From: Eretmocerus hayati
Lineage: Eukaryota > Arthropoda > Insecta > Hymenoptera > Aphelinidae
Reading direction: 5' to 3'
Length of the DNA stretch: 64,000 nucleotides
Assembly (NCBI GenBank): GCA_029851415.1
Contig: CM056743.1
Location: forward strand, 64,138,186 to 64,202,185
Below, in pieces: positions 1 through 13,397 of this stretch (positions are counted from its first letter, which is position 1; every line of letters starts with the position of its first letter). The translations under genes and the position numbers were made by a program. A model generated the notes under the pieces. The model did no database searches. It saw only the letters and a list, made by a program, of their open reading frames with translations, and had not been told where the DNA came from.

Positions 1-543
1 AAATTAGACACGAGTACAGTCCGATTATAATTGAATATGGTAGATTCTAGATTGAATCTCCATATGCTGCTAACATGGGAAATACTTGATCACATCCTGT
101 GAAGAATGAGCTACATCAACCAGATCTCGATCCCGGAATCCGGTGCTATAATATCTTACATGTATGTTATGCGGAGATTGAGATGAGCTCATTTCGAATT
201 TGATCGAAGATACTCGATTCTACATGAGAATTCGATATGCTGCCAATTTGTGCATTATCTCCTCGCATTCAGCGATAAGTTGGCTACATTTTGTATTGGA
301 TCTCTATTTCGGTATTTGGTGCCCTCAAACCTCACATGTATGTTATGCGAAGATTGAGATGTGCTCAGTTCAAATTTGATTGAAGATACTCGATCCTACA
401 TGAGAATTCGATATGCTGCCGATTTTTGAACCATTCTATGACATTCTGGGATGATCGAGCTACATTTTGAACTGGATCTCGATGCTGGGATTTGGTGCTC
501 AAAATTCTCGCATGTTTGTTATGTGAGAATTGAGATGACTTTA

Positions 544-1427
544 CTCTCTTAACTTCTCCGAGTGAAATCTCACTCGGAAAGAGTGAGTTCTCACTCGGAG
601 TTCGGAGTGAAATCGTGGCAACTCGGTACCGAGTGAGTTCCACTCAGAAAAAAGAGTGAGATTTTTCACTCAGGGAATCCGAGTGAATCCAAATGTTATT
701 CAGCGCGGGCTATAAAATTAATAAATTATTATTAATCATCCGAAGGTTGGAAAAAAAGAAAAAAATCAATTCCGCCTGTAGCGGCATGGTCACTTCAATA
801 TTTTTGTAATTTGCGGAGTGCGGGGAATCGAACTCGGTTATCTTGATTGTAAATCGGACTGCTTCTCCACTGGGCTACTGCTGCTGTTGACTTCAGAGGT
901 CCATAGCACCCTGTTATGTAGATGATGCACTGTGTAACTTTATACGTGTCGTAAGTGGAAATGGAAATATGAAAACTAGGTATTGTTTCGGGTGAAGAAA
1001 TAACAAAAGTGCAACCTACATTTCCCCGGTAACAGGGCATTGCTTCTATATCAATAGGGTTGATTAATTGATACGTAATATGATATAATATTGGTCTGTA
1101 CATGCATTTATAAAACTTATGGAGGAGGATAACTGACATTCCTTAGCTCAGTTTTTCAACGAATATTGCAGGAAATCTACTATTTTCCTCTTTGTAAGCT
1201 ACGCATTGATCCATCGGTAACAAACGAGCGGCAAAACATAACCTACAATATGATTTGAACCTCTCACTCTTGCATCCGAGTGAAATTTCACTCTTGCATC
1301 CGAGTGAAATTTCACTCGAGCTTCCGAGTGAAATTTTTTATTTTTTTGATATCTGACTCTTTACCGAGTGAAATGGGCTTTCACTCGGAATCCGAGTGAA
1401 ACATCTCACTCGGAGAAGTTAAGAGAG
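544..1427. mobile_element. 884-bp non-autonomous TIR element (MITE), TA target duplication
   Basis: The ends are a perfect 22-bp inverted repeat beginning CTCTCTTAACTTCTCC, flanked by TA at 542-543 and 1428-1429. The next satellite copies (near 5641 and 10170) read TGACTTTAGTTCAG with no insert, so the exact empty site is visible. Subterminal DNA holds many copies of CTCGGAGTGAA-type motifs in both orientations. No transposase is encoded. TA duplication suggests Tc1/mariner-type mobilisation, but that is inferred from the ends only. Confidence 0.93.
812..884 (-). pseudogene. tRNA-like sequence (pol III A and B boxes) inside the MITE
   Basis: On the minus strand, TAGCCCAGTGG (867-877) fits the A-box consensus at every position and AGTTCGATTCC (824-834) fits the B box at all but the first, with tRNA-like spacing. 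The acceptor stem does not pair, so this is not a functional tRNA. It could be a tRNA-derived SINE head or a tRNA pseudogene carried by the MITE. Confidence 0.5.
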
Positions 1428-4400
1428 TAGTTCAGATTCGATTGAAAATTTTCGATCCTACATAAGGATTCGATCTGCTGCCAACTTGTGAACTATCCTA
1501 TGACATTCTGTGATGAGTGAGCTTCATCAACAACTGGATCTCGATTCTGGAATTGGGTGCTCAAAAATCTCACATTTATGTTATGCGAGAATCGAAATCA
1601 GCTCAGTTCAAATTCGATTGGGAATCCTCGATCCTACATAAGAATTCGATATGCTGCCAACTCGTAAACTATCCTATGATATCCTGAGATGAGTGAGCTA
1701 CGTTTCGAACTCGATCTCGATTCCGGAATCTGGTGCCAGAAAACCTGAGACGCGATTCATGCGAAATTTGACACGAGTACAGTCCAATTATGATTGAAAG
1801 TGATGGATTCTTGATGAGATCGCGATATGCTGCTAACGTGGAAACAACTCCATGACATTCTGTGATGAGTGAGCTTAATAACAACTGGATTTCTAATCCG
1901 GAATCGGGTGCTCGGAAATCTCACATTTATGTTATGCGAAGATTGAGATGAGCTCAGTTTAAATTTGATCGGAAGAACCCGATCCTACATGAGAACTTGA
2001 TATGCTGCCAATTCGTGAACTTTCTTATGACATCCTGTGATGAGTGAGTTACATTTTGAACTCGATCTCCATTCCGGATTGTGGTGCCCAGGAGTCTGAG
2101 ACGCGATTCATGCAGAATTTGACACTAGAAGAGTCCGAATATGATTGAAAGTGGTGGATTCTAGATGAGGTCTCGATATGCTTCTAACGTCGAAACAAGT
2201 CCATAACATTCTGAGATGAGTGAGCTCCATTCTGAACTGGATCTCGATTCCGGAATTAGGTGGTGAAGAATCTTACATGTATCTGAGGCGAAGATGGAGA
2301 TGAGCTTAGTTCCAATATGATCGAAGACACTCAATACTACATAAGAATCTAATATGCTGCCAAATTGTCAACTATCCTATGACATCCGGGGATGAGTGAG
2401 CTACATTTTAAACTCGATTTCCATCCCGGATTCTGGTGCCCAGGAATCTGAGACGCGATGCGTGCGAAATTTGACACGAGTACAGCCCAAATATGATTTC
2501 AAGTGGTGGTTTCTAGATGAGATCTCGATATGCTGCTAACGTGGAGACTCTTCCATCACATTCTGTGATAAGTGAGCTCAATTAACAACTGGATCTCGAT
2601 TCCGGAATTGGGTGCTCAAAAATCTCACATTTATTTTATCCGAGAATTGAGATGAGCTCGGTTCAAATTCGATTGGAAATACTCGATCCTACATGGGAAT
2701 TCGATATGCTGCCAACTCGTGAACCATCCTATGACATTCAGGGATGAGTGAGCTACATTTTGAACTGGATCTCGATTCCGGAAGTTCGTGTCCAGAACTC
2801 TGAGACGCGATTTATGCCTAACTTGACACGAGTACAGCCCAAATATGATTCAAAGTGGTGGATTCTAGATGCGATCCGATATGCTGCTAACGTGGGAACT
2901 ACTCCATGGAATTCTGTCATGAGTGAGGTTCATTAACAACCAGATTCCTAATCCGGAATCGGGTGCTCGAAAATCTCACATTTATGTTATGCGAAGATTG
3001 AGATGAGCTCAGTTTAAATTTGATCGAGAATACCCGATCCTACACGAGAAGTTGATATGCTGCCAATTCGTGAACTTTCTTATGACATTCTGTGATGAGT
3101 GAGTTACATTTTGAACTCGATCTCCATTCCGGAATCTGGTGCCCAGGAATCTGAGACGCGATTCATGCGGAATTTGACACGAGAAGAGTCCGAATATGAT
3201 TGAAAGTGGTGGATTCTAGATGAGCTCTCGATATGCTTCTAACGTCGAAACAAGTCCATAACATTCTGAGATGAGTGAGCTCCATTCTGAACTGGATCTC
3301 GATTCCGGAATTCAGTGGTGAAGAATCTTACATGTATCTGAGGGGAAAATGGAGATGAGCTTAGTTCCAATATGATCGAAGACACTCGATCCCACATAAG
3401 AATCTAATATGCTGCCAAATTGTCAAATATCCTATGACATTCTGGGATGAGTGAGCTACATTTCAACTCGAACTCCATCACGGATTCTGGTGCCCAGGAA
3501 TCTGAGACGCGATTCATGCGAAATATGACAAGAGTACAGCCCAAATATGGATGAAGATGGTGGATTCAAGATGAGATCTCGATATGCTGCTAACATGGAA
3601 ACAAGTCCATAACATTCTGTGATGAGTGAGCTCCATTTTGAACTGGATCTCGATTCCGGAAGTCGGTGGTGAAGAATCTTACATATAATTAAGGCGAAAA
3701 TTGAAATGATTTCAGTTCCAATATGATCGAAGATACTCGATCCCACATAAGAATCCGATATGCTGCCTATTCCTGGACTATTCTATGACATCCTCAGATG
3801 AGTGAGCCATATTTCGAACTGGATCTCGATTTCGGAGTCTGGTTCCAGGAAACCTGACACGCAATTCATGCGAAATTTGACACGAGTACAATCCAAATAT
3901 GATTGAAAGTGGTGGATTCTAGATGTGATCACGATATGCTGCTAACGTGGGAACTATTCCATCACATTCTGTGATGAGTGAGCTACATCTTGAACTCGAT
4001 CTCGATTCCGGAATTCGGTGATGGTAAATCTCGTATGTATATCATGTGAAAATTGGGATAAGCCCAGTTGAAATTCGATCGGAGATACTCGATTCTACAT
4101 GAGAATCCGATAAGCTGCCAACTCGTCATCATCCTATGACATCCTGGGTTGCGTAAGCTACATTCCGAAATGAATCACCATCCCCAAATCTGGGTCCCAG
4201 GAATCTGAGACGCGATTTATGCTAAATTTGACACGAGTGGAGTCTGAATATGATTGAAAGTGGTGGATTCTAGATGAGATCTCGATATGCTTCTAACGTG
4301 GGAAGTACTTCATAACATTCTGTGATGAGCGAGCTACATTTTGAACTGGATCTCGATTCCGGAATGTGGTTATGGAAAATCTCACATGTATGTTATGCGA

Positions 4401-7400
4401 GAATTGAGATCAGCTCAGTTCAAATGTGATCGATGATACTCGATCCTACATGAAAATCCGATTTGCTGGCAAGTTGTGAACTATCCTATGTTGTTCTGGG
4501 ATGAGTGAGCTAGATTTCAAACTCGATTTCCATCCTGGGATCCGGTGCCAAGTAATCAGAGACGGGACTCATGCGAAATTTGACACGAGTACAGTCCAAA
4601 TATGATTGGAAGTGATGGATTCTCGATGAGATCACGATATGCTGTTAACGTGGGAACTACTCCATGACATTATGTGATGAGTGAACTACGTTCTGAACTG
4701 GATCTCGATTACGGAATTCGGTCCTAAGAAATCTCACATGTACGTTACGGGAAAATTGAGATGAGTTCGGTTCAAATTCGATTGAAAATTTTCGATCCTA
4801 CATGAGAATCCGATATGCTGCCAACTCGCCAACTATTCCATGACATCCTGAGATGGGTGAGGGACATCTTCAACTGGATCTCGATTCCGGAATCTGGTGC
4901 CAAAGAACCTGAGACGCGACTCATGCCAAATTAGACACGAGTACAGTCCGATTATAATTGAATATGGTAGATTCTAGATTGAATCTCCATATGCTGCTAT
5001 CATGGAAAATACTTGATCACATCCTGTGAAGAATGAGCTACATCAACCAGATCTCGATCCCGGAATCCGGTGCTATAATATCTTACATGTATGTTATGCG
5101 GAGATTGAGATGAGCTCATTTCGAATTTGATCGAAGATACTCGATTCTACATGAGAATTCGATATGCTGCCAATTTGTGCATTATCTCCTCGCATTCAGC
5201 GATAAGTTAGCTACATTTTGTACTGGATCTCTATTTCGGTATTTGGTGCCATAAAATCTCACATGTATGTTATGCGAAGATCCAGATGAGCTCAGTTCGA
5301 ATTAGATCAAAGATACTCGATCCTATATGAGAATTCGATATGCCGCCTATTTGTTAATTATCTTTTTCGACATCCAGCGATGAGTTAGATGCATTTTCTA
5401 CTGGAACTCGATTTCGGTATTTGGTGCCCTCAAACCTCACATGTATGTTATGCGAAGATTGAGATGTGCTCAGTTCAAATTTGATCGAAGATACTCGATC
5501 ACACATGAGAATTCGATATGCTGCCGATTTTTGAACCATTCTATGACATTCTGGGATGATTGAGCTACATTTTGAACTGGATCTCGATGCTGGGATTTGG
5601 TGCTCAAAATTCTCGCATGTTTGTTATGTGAGAATTGAGATGACTTTAGTTCAGATTCGATTGAAAATTTTCGATCCTACATAAGGATTCGATCTGCTGC
5701 CAACTTGTGAACTATCCTATGACATTCTGTGATGAGTGAGCTTCATCAACAACTGGATCTCGATTCTGGAATTGGGTGCTCAAAAATCTCACATTTATGT
5801 TATGCGAGGATCGAAATCAGCTCAGTTCAAATTCGATTGGGAATCCTCGATCCTACATGAGAATTCGATATGCTGCCAACTCGTAAACTATCCTATGATA
5901 TCCTGAGATGAGTGAGCTACGTTTCGAACTCGATCTCGATTCCGGAATCTGCTGCCAGAAAACCTGAGACGCGATTCATGCGAAATTTGACACGAGTACA
6001 GTCCAATTATGATTGAAAGTGATGGATTCTTGATGAGATCGCGATATGCTGCTAACGTGGAAACAACTCCATGACATTCTGTGATGAGTGAGCTTAATAA
6101 CAACTGGATTTCTAATCCGGAATCGGGTGCTCGGAAATCTCACATTAATGTTATGCGAAGATTGAGATGAGCTCAGTTTAAATTTGATCGGAAAAACCCG
6201 ATCCTACATGAGAATTTGATATGCTGCCAATTCGTGAACTTTCTTATGACATCCTGTGATGAGTGAGTTACATTTTGAACTCGATCTCCATTCCGGATTG
6301 TGGTGCCCAGGAGTCTGAGACGCGATTCATGCAGAATTTGACACTAGAAGAGTCCGAATATGATTGAAAGTGGTGGATTCTAGATGAGGTCTTGATATGC
6401 TTCTAACGTCGAAACAAGTACATAACATTCTGAGATGAGTGAGCTCCATTCTGAACTGGATCTCGATTCCGGAATTCAGTGGTGAAGAATCTTACATGTA
6501 TCTGAGGCGAAGATGGAGATGAGCTTAGTTCCAATATGATCGAAGACACTCAATACTACATAAGAATCTAATATGCTGCCAAATTGTCAACTATCCTATG
6601 ACATCCGGGGATGAGTGAGCTACATTTTAAACTCGATTTCCATCCCGGATTCTGGTGCCCAGGAATCTGAGACGCGATGCATGCGAAATTTGACACGAGT
6701 ACAGCCCAAATATGATTTAAAGTGGTGGTTTCTAGATGAGATCTCGATATGCTGCTAACGTGGAGACTCTTCCATCACATTCTGTGATAAGTAAGCTCAA
6801 TGAACAACTGGATCTCGATTCCGGAATTGGGTGCTCAAAAATCTCACATTTATTTTATCCGAGAATTGAGATGAGCTCGGTTCAAATTCGATTGGAAATA
6901 CTCGATCCTACATGGGAATTCGATATGCTGCCAACTCGTGAACCATCCTATGACATTCAGGGATGAGTGAGCTACATTTTGAACTGGATCTCGATTCCGG
7001 AAGTTCGTGTCCAGAACTCTGAGACGCGATTTATGCCTAACTTGACACGAGTACAGCCCAAATATGATTCAAAGTGGTGGATTCTAGATGCGATCCGATA
7101 TGCTGCTAACGTGGGAACTACTCCATGAAATTCTGTAATGAGTGAGGTTCATTAACAACCAGATTCCTAATCCGGAATCGGGTGCTCGAAAATCTCACAT
7201 TTATGTTATGCGAAGATTGAGATGAGCTCAGTTTAAATTTGATCGAGAATACCCGATCCTACACGAGAAGTTGATATGCTGCCAATTCGTGAACTTTCTT
7301 ATGACATTCTGTGATGAGTGAGTTACATTTTGAACTCGATCTCCATTCCGGAATCTGGTGCTCAGGAATCTGAGACGCGATCCATGCGGAATTTGACACG

Positions 7401-10400
7401 AGAAGAGTCCGAATATGATTGAAAGTGGTGGATTCTAGAGCAGGTCTCGATCAGCTTCTAACGTCGAAACAAGTCCATAACATTCTGAGATGAGTGAGCT
7501 CCATTCTGAACTGGATCTCGATTCCGGAATTCAGTGGTGAAGAATCTTACATGTATCTGAGGGGAAAATGGAGATGAGCTTAGTTCCAATATGATCGAAG
7601 ACACTCGATCCCACATAAGAATCTAATATGCTGCCAAATTGTCAAATATCCTATGACATTCTGGGATGAGTGAGATAAACATTTTAAACTCGATTTCCAT
7701 CCCGGATTCTGGTGCCCAGGAATCTGAGACGCGATTCATGCGAAATATGACAGGAGTACAGCCCTAATATGGATGAAGATGGTGGATTCAAGATGAGATC
7801 TCGATATGCTGCTAACATGGAAACAAGTCCATAACATTCTGTGATGAGTGAGCTCCATTTTGAACTGGATCTCGATTCCGGAAGTCGGTGGTGAAGAATC
7901 TTACATATAATTAAGGCGAAAATTGAAATGATTTCAGTTCCAATATGATCGAAGATACTCGATCCCACATAAGAATCCGATATGCTGCCTATTCCTAGAC
8001 TATTCTATGACATCCTCAGATGAGTGAGCCATATTTCGAACTGGATCTCGATTTCGGAGTCTGGTTCCAGGAAACCTGACACGCAATTCATGCGAAATTT
8101 GACACGAGTACAATCCAAATATGATTGAAAGTGGTGGATTCTAGATGTGATCACGATATGCTGCTAACTTGGGAACTATTCCATCACATTCTGTGATGAG
8201 TGAGCTACATCTTGAACTTGATCTCGATTCCGGAATTCGGTGATGGTAAATCTCGTATGTATATCATGTGAAAATTGGGATAAGCCCAGTTGAAATTCGA
8301 TCGGAGATACTCGATTCTACATGAGAATCCGATATGCTGCCAACTCGTCATCATCCTATGACATCCTGGGTTGCGTAAGCTACATTCTGAAATGAATCAC
8401 CATCCCCAAATCTGGGTCCCAGGAATCTGAGACGCGATTTATGCTGAATTTGACACGAGTGGAGTCTGAATATGATTGAAAGTGGTGGATTCTAGATGAG
8501 ATCTCGATATGCTTCTAACGTGGGAAGTACTTCATAACATTCTGTGATGAGCGAGCTACATTTTGAACTGGATCTCGATTCCGGAATTCGGTTCTGGAAA
8601 ATCTCGATGGTATGTTATGCGAGAATTGAGAATCCGATTTGCTGCCAAATTCTCAACTATCCTATAATATTTGAGGATGAGTGAGCTACATTTTCCAACT
8701 TGATCTCCATCCCGGGATCCGGTGCCAAGGAATCTGAGACGCGATTCATGCAAAATTTGACACGCGTACAATCCAACTATGATTAGAAATGGTGGATTCT
8801 AGATGAGATCACGATTTGCTTCTAACGTGGAAAGTACTCCATAAGATTCTGTGATAAGTGAGCGTCATTTTGAACTGGATCTCGATTCCGAAATGTGGTG
8901 CTGAGAAATCTCACGTGTATGATATGCGAGAATTGAGATCAGCTCAGTTCAAATGTGATCGATGATACTCAATCCTACATAAGACTTTGATATGCTGGCA
9001 AGTTGTGAACTATCCTATGTTGTTCTGGGATGAGTGAGCTAGATTTCAAACTCGATTTCCATCCCGGGATCCGGTGCCAAGTAATCAGAGACGGGACTCA
9101 TGCGAAATTTGACACGAGTACAGTCCAAATATGATTGGAAGTGATGGATTCTCGATGAGATCACGATATGCTGTTAACGTGGGAACTACTCCATGACATC
9201 ATGTGATGAGTGAACTACGTTCTGAACTGGATCTCGATTACGGAATTCGGTCCTAAGAAATCTCACATGTACGTTATGGGGAAATTGAGATGAGTTCGGT
9301 TCAAATTCGATTGAAAATTTTCGATCCTACATGAGAATCCGATATGCTGCCAACTCGCCAACTATTCCATGACATCCTGAGATGGGTGAGGGACATCTTC
9401 AACTGGATCTCGATTCCGGAATCTGGTGCCAAAGAACCTGAGACGCGACTCATGCCAAATTAGACACGAGTACAGTCCGATTATAATTGAATATGGTAGA
9501 TTCTAGATTGAATCTCCATATGCTGCTAACATGGAAAATACTTGATCACATCCTGTGAAGAATGAGCTACATCAACCAGATCTCGATCCCGGAATCCGGT
9601 GCTATAATATCTTACATGTATGTTATGCGGAGATTGAGATGAGCTAATTTCAAATTTGATCGAAGATACTCGATTCTACATGAGAATTCGATATGCTGCC
9701 AATTTGTGCATTATCTCCTCACATTCAGCGATAAGTTAGCTACATTTCGTACTGGATCTCTATTTCGGTATTTGGTGCCATAAAATCTCACATGTATGTT
9801 ATGCGAAGATCCAGATGAGCTCAGTTCGAATTAGATCAAAGATACTCGATCCTAAATGAAAATTCGATATGCCGCCTATTTGTTAATTATCTTTCCACAT
9901 CCAGCGATGAGTTAGATGCATTTTGTACTGGAACTCGATTTCGGTATTTGGTGCCCTCAAATCTCACATGTATGTTATGCGAAGATTGAGATGTGCTCAG
10001 TTCAAATTTGATCGAAGATACTCGATCCTACATGAGAATTCGATATGCTGCCGATTTTTGAACCATTCTATGACATTCTGGGATGATTGAGCTACATTTT
10101 GAACTGGATCTCGATGCTGGGATTTGGTGCTCAAAATTCTCGCATGTTTGTTATGTGAGAATTGAGATGACTTTAGTTCAGATTCGATTGAAAATTTTCG
10201 ATCCTACATAAGGATTCGATCTGCTGCCAACTTGTGAACTATCCTATGACATTCTGTGTTGAGTGAGCTTCATCAACAACTGGATCTCGATTCTGGAATT
10301 GGGTGCTCAAAAATCTCACATTTATGTTATGCGAGGATCGAAATCAGCTCAGTTCAAATTCGATTAGGAATCCTCGATCCTTCATAAGAATTCGATATGC

Positions 10401-11593
10401 TGCCAACTCGTAAACTATCCTATGATATCCTGAGATGAGTGAGCTACGTTTCGAACTCGATCTCGATTCCGGAATCTGGTGCCAGAAAATCTGAGACGCG
10501 ATTCATGCGAAATTTGACACGAGTACAGTCCAATGATGATTGAAAGTGATGGATTCTTGATGAGATCGCGATATGCTGCTAACGTGGGAACTACTTCATG
10601 ACATTATGTGATAAGTGAACTACGTTTTGAACTGGATCTCGATTACGGAATTCGGTCCTAAGAGATCTCACATGTATGTTATTCGAAAATTGAGATGTGC
10701 TCAGTTCAAATTCGATTGAAAATTTTCGATCTCACATGAGAATCCGATATGCTGCCAATTCGTGAACTATCCTATAACATTCTGGGATGAGTGAGCTAAA
10801 TTTTTAAACTGGTCCTCCATCCCGGAATGTGGTGCCCAGGAATCTGAGACGCGATTCATGCGAAATTTGACACGATTAGAGTCCCGAAATGATTGAATAT
10901 GGTGAATTCTAAATGAGATCTCCATATGCTGCTAACGTAACAACTAGTCTATAACATTCTGTGATGAGTGAGCTACATTAAAAACTGGATCTCTAATCCG
11001 GAATTGGGTGCTCGAAAATCTCGCATTTATGTTATGCGAAGATTGAGATGAGCTCAGTTCAAATTTGATCGAGAATACTCAATTCTACATGAGAATTCAA
11101 TATGCTGCCAATTCATGAACTTTCTTATGACATTCTGGGATGAATGAGCTACATTCTAAACTCGATCTCCATCCCGGATTCTGGTGCGCAGAGATCTGAG
11201 ACGCGATTCATGCGAAATTTGACACGAGTACAGCCCAAATATGATTGGAAGTGGTGAATTCTAGATGAGATCTCGACATGCTGCTAACCTGAAAACAAAT
11301 TCGTAACATTCTGTGATGAGTGAGCCTCATTTTGAACTGGATCTCGATTCCGGAATTTGGTGGTGGAGAATCTTACATGTATTCAAGGCGAAAATTGAGA
11401 TGAGCTCAGTTCCAATATGATCGAAGATACTCGATCCTACATAAGAATTCAATATGCTGCCAATTTGTGAACTATTCTATGACATCCTCAGATGAGTGAG
11501 CCACATTTTGAATTGGAATTCGATTTCGAAATTTGGTGCTAAAAAATCTCACATGTATATCATTGCGAAAATCCAGATGAGCTCAGTGCAAAG

Positions 11594-12849
11594 GACCCCG
11601 CATCAAATACATTGTTCCTTTTTTCACCGTAACTTTTCACGAGATTCTGCTGATCGATAGATCAAAATGCGCTGAACAAATGTTCAAATGAGCGCAAAGT
11701 CCTATCAATTACCGTTTCTGAGATATTTATCTGAGAAGTAGCGCAAGTTGCAAGTGATTGTAAAGGTTAGATTGCTGAATCGAACGTCAACAATGATATG
11801 TACAATGCGCCCGCTACTGTATGTATCTCGCGCGTCTCTTGACTCGAGTCTTTCATCGAAAATTGTTTTGGTGACATCTGAGCCTGGTTTGAAGAGATTT
11901 TTGATGATTGAAAATCTATCGAGCACTGAGAATGGATATCTTGCCGATTTAGGCTCATAATCTGTCTAAATCATCTCCCACTTGTTCATTTGAGATGAGC
12001 CAATATTATCAGAATGTATTTGTTTGCTCAATTATAGGGCAGTTGTACCTAACACAGAATATCATGGAATCAAGGACATTCAGCTTGTATTCTTTGATGT
12101 ATAAGACACTCAAAAATGTCGAATTCAGGCGAGAGTGCCATCATCTCCGAAAAAAATCAATTCTACCTCTACGAGCTAGCACGTTATTTGCACTGGCTCT
12201 CTCGATAGACACACAGCAGTGACATCGGGGCCCAAAGACGACGGCAACCCTATGAGAACACATTCTACGCCCGTCTGGTAATTTTTGCGTAAAGGTAGGG
12301 ATGAATTTTTCTTTGGGACTATGCCACACACGAAAATTAGTGTTCTATGCGTCAGAGAATTTACGCTGAGCGTCCTCGATTTCATGATATTCTGTGTTAG
12401 GTACAACTGCCCTATAATTGAGCAAACGAATATACTTCAATAATATTGGCTCATCCCAAATGAACAAGCGGAAGATGATTCAGACTGAGCCTTCATCGGC
12501 AAAATACCCATTCTCAGTGCTCGACAGATTTTCGATTTCCAAAAATCTCTTCAATGCAGGCTTAGATGTCACCAAAACAATTCTTGATGGAAGATTTAAG
12601 TCAAGAGACGCGCAAGATCCATACAGTAGCAGGCGCAATGTACATAGCGTTAATGACGTTCGATTCAGCGATCTAACCTTTACAATCACCTGCATCTTGC
12701 ACTACTTCTCAGATAAAAATCTCCGAAGCGGTAATTGATAGAACTTTGCGCTCATTTGAACATTTGTTCAGCGCATTTTGATCTATCGGTCGTCAGAATC
12801 TTGTGAAGAATTACGGTGAAAAAAAATAATGTATTTGGTGCGAGGACCC
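11594..12849. mobile_element. Fold-back element, ~600-bp inverted arms
   Basis: The left arm starts GGACCCCGCATCAAATACAT at 11594 and runs to about 12190; its diverged reverse complement runs from about 12260 to 12849. Shared blocks include TGCGCTGAACAAATGTTCAAATG, the AATCGAACGTC block, and TTGTACCTAACACAGAATATCATG. Short ORFs on both strands mirror each other because of the palindrome and are not genes. The element ends the satellite abruptly at 11593. No clear target duplication was found. Confidence 0.8.
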
Positions 12850-13110
12850 CGCACCGAATACATTGTTTTTGGGTCTCTGTAATTTTCAACGAGACTCGGC
12901 AGAATGATGGATCGAAATGCGCTGAACAAATGTTCAAATGGAGTCGAGTTCCTATCGGTTACGGTTATTGAGATATTTTTCCCGGAAGCTGTCGAAAATG
13001 CAGGCCATTGTGGAGGTTAGGATAGCGAATCGAACGTCAACATTGGCACAATGTATACATATAGCACTGTTACACTCGGCGCTTCTTTGCAGTTTTTGGG
13101 TGGCTTCGAG
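12843..13110. repeat. Third, direct copy of the fold-back arm
   Basis: From GGACCCCGCACCGAATACAT the sequence repeats the left-arm order of the preceding element in the same orientation: the TGCGCTGAACAAATG block, then GAGATATTT, then GCGAATCGAACGTCAACA. It shares the GGACC junction with the right arm, giving a left-right-left arrangement. Homology fades after about 13050-13110. Confidence 0.7.
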
Positions 13111-13395
13111 GCTGCAGTAGATAGATTTATGATGAAAAAAAACAATAAAACCCTCAAAAATTGAGCTTGAATGATTTATCAACGGAAACAAGTCCTGAAT
13201 ATCGTTTGCTAGCTGGCTCAAGGGATCGCTGTTGAGCGCCATCTCGGGTAGGGTTGTCGAGATTTCCAAAAATGCCAGGTTGCATCGTAAACTCCAGGGT
13301 TCAAGCTTCAAAATGAGCCCTCGGTGGAATTTGTACCTTGCCCCAATTTTTGACAGAGGGGCAGGCCTCTCTGACGGAGAATGACCCATACATAT
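13111..13395. other. Unassigned spacer
   Basis: No recognised repeat or gene. A 145-aa minus-strand ORF covers 12952-13389, but it runs across the fold-back arm copy and resembles no family I know, so it is not called as a gene. Confidence 0.4.
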
Positions 13396-13397
13396 TA

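Larger units (their letters stand above)
1..11593. repeat. Satellite array, ~175-bp monomers in a ~4.53-kb higher-order repeat
   Basis: Every ~175 bp a variant of GATATGCTGC recurs (near 1472, 1648, 1823, 1999, 2175). Two monomer classes alternate: one with CTGAGACGCGATTCATGCG and GCTGCTAACG, the other with ATCTCACATGTATGTTATGC and GCTGCCAA, so the local unit is a ~350-bp dimer. The stretch starting AAATTAGACACGAGTACAG at 1 recurs at 4928 and 9457; the intact higher-order unit is 4529 bp, about 26 monomers. The first copy carries an 884-bp MITE and lacks roughly one monomer near 330 and ~310 bp near 4380. The third copy departs from the others near 10590 and the array stops at a fold-back element. 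ORFs here are by-products of the repeat. Confidence 0.95.

Noticed and set aside
365..8771. Repeated ORFs of 60-96 codons with nearly the same protein (for example 1669-1884 and 5888-6103)
   Set aside because: They are identical because they lie in equivalent monomers of the higher-order satellite; no coding signal.
11705..12738. Mirror-image ORFs in 11705-11958 and 12418-12738
   Set aside because: They are the two arms of a fold-back element read in opposite directions.
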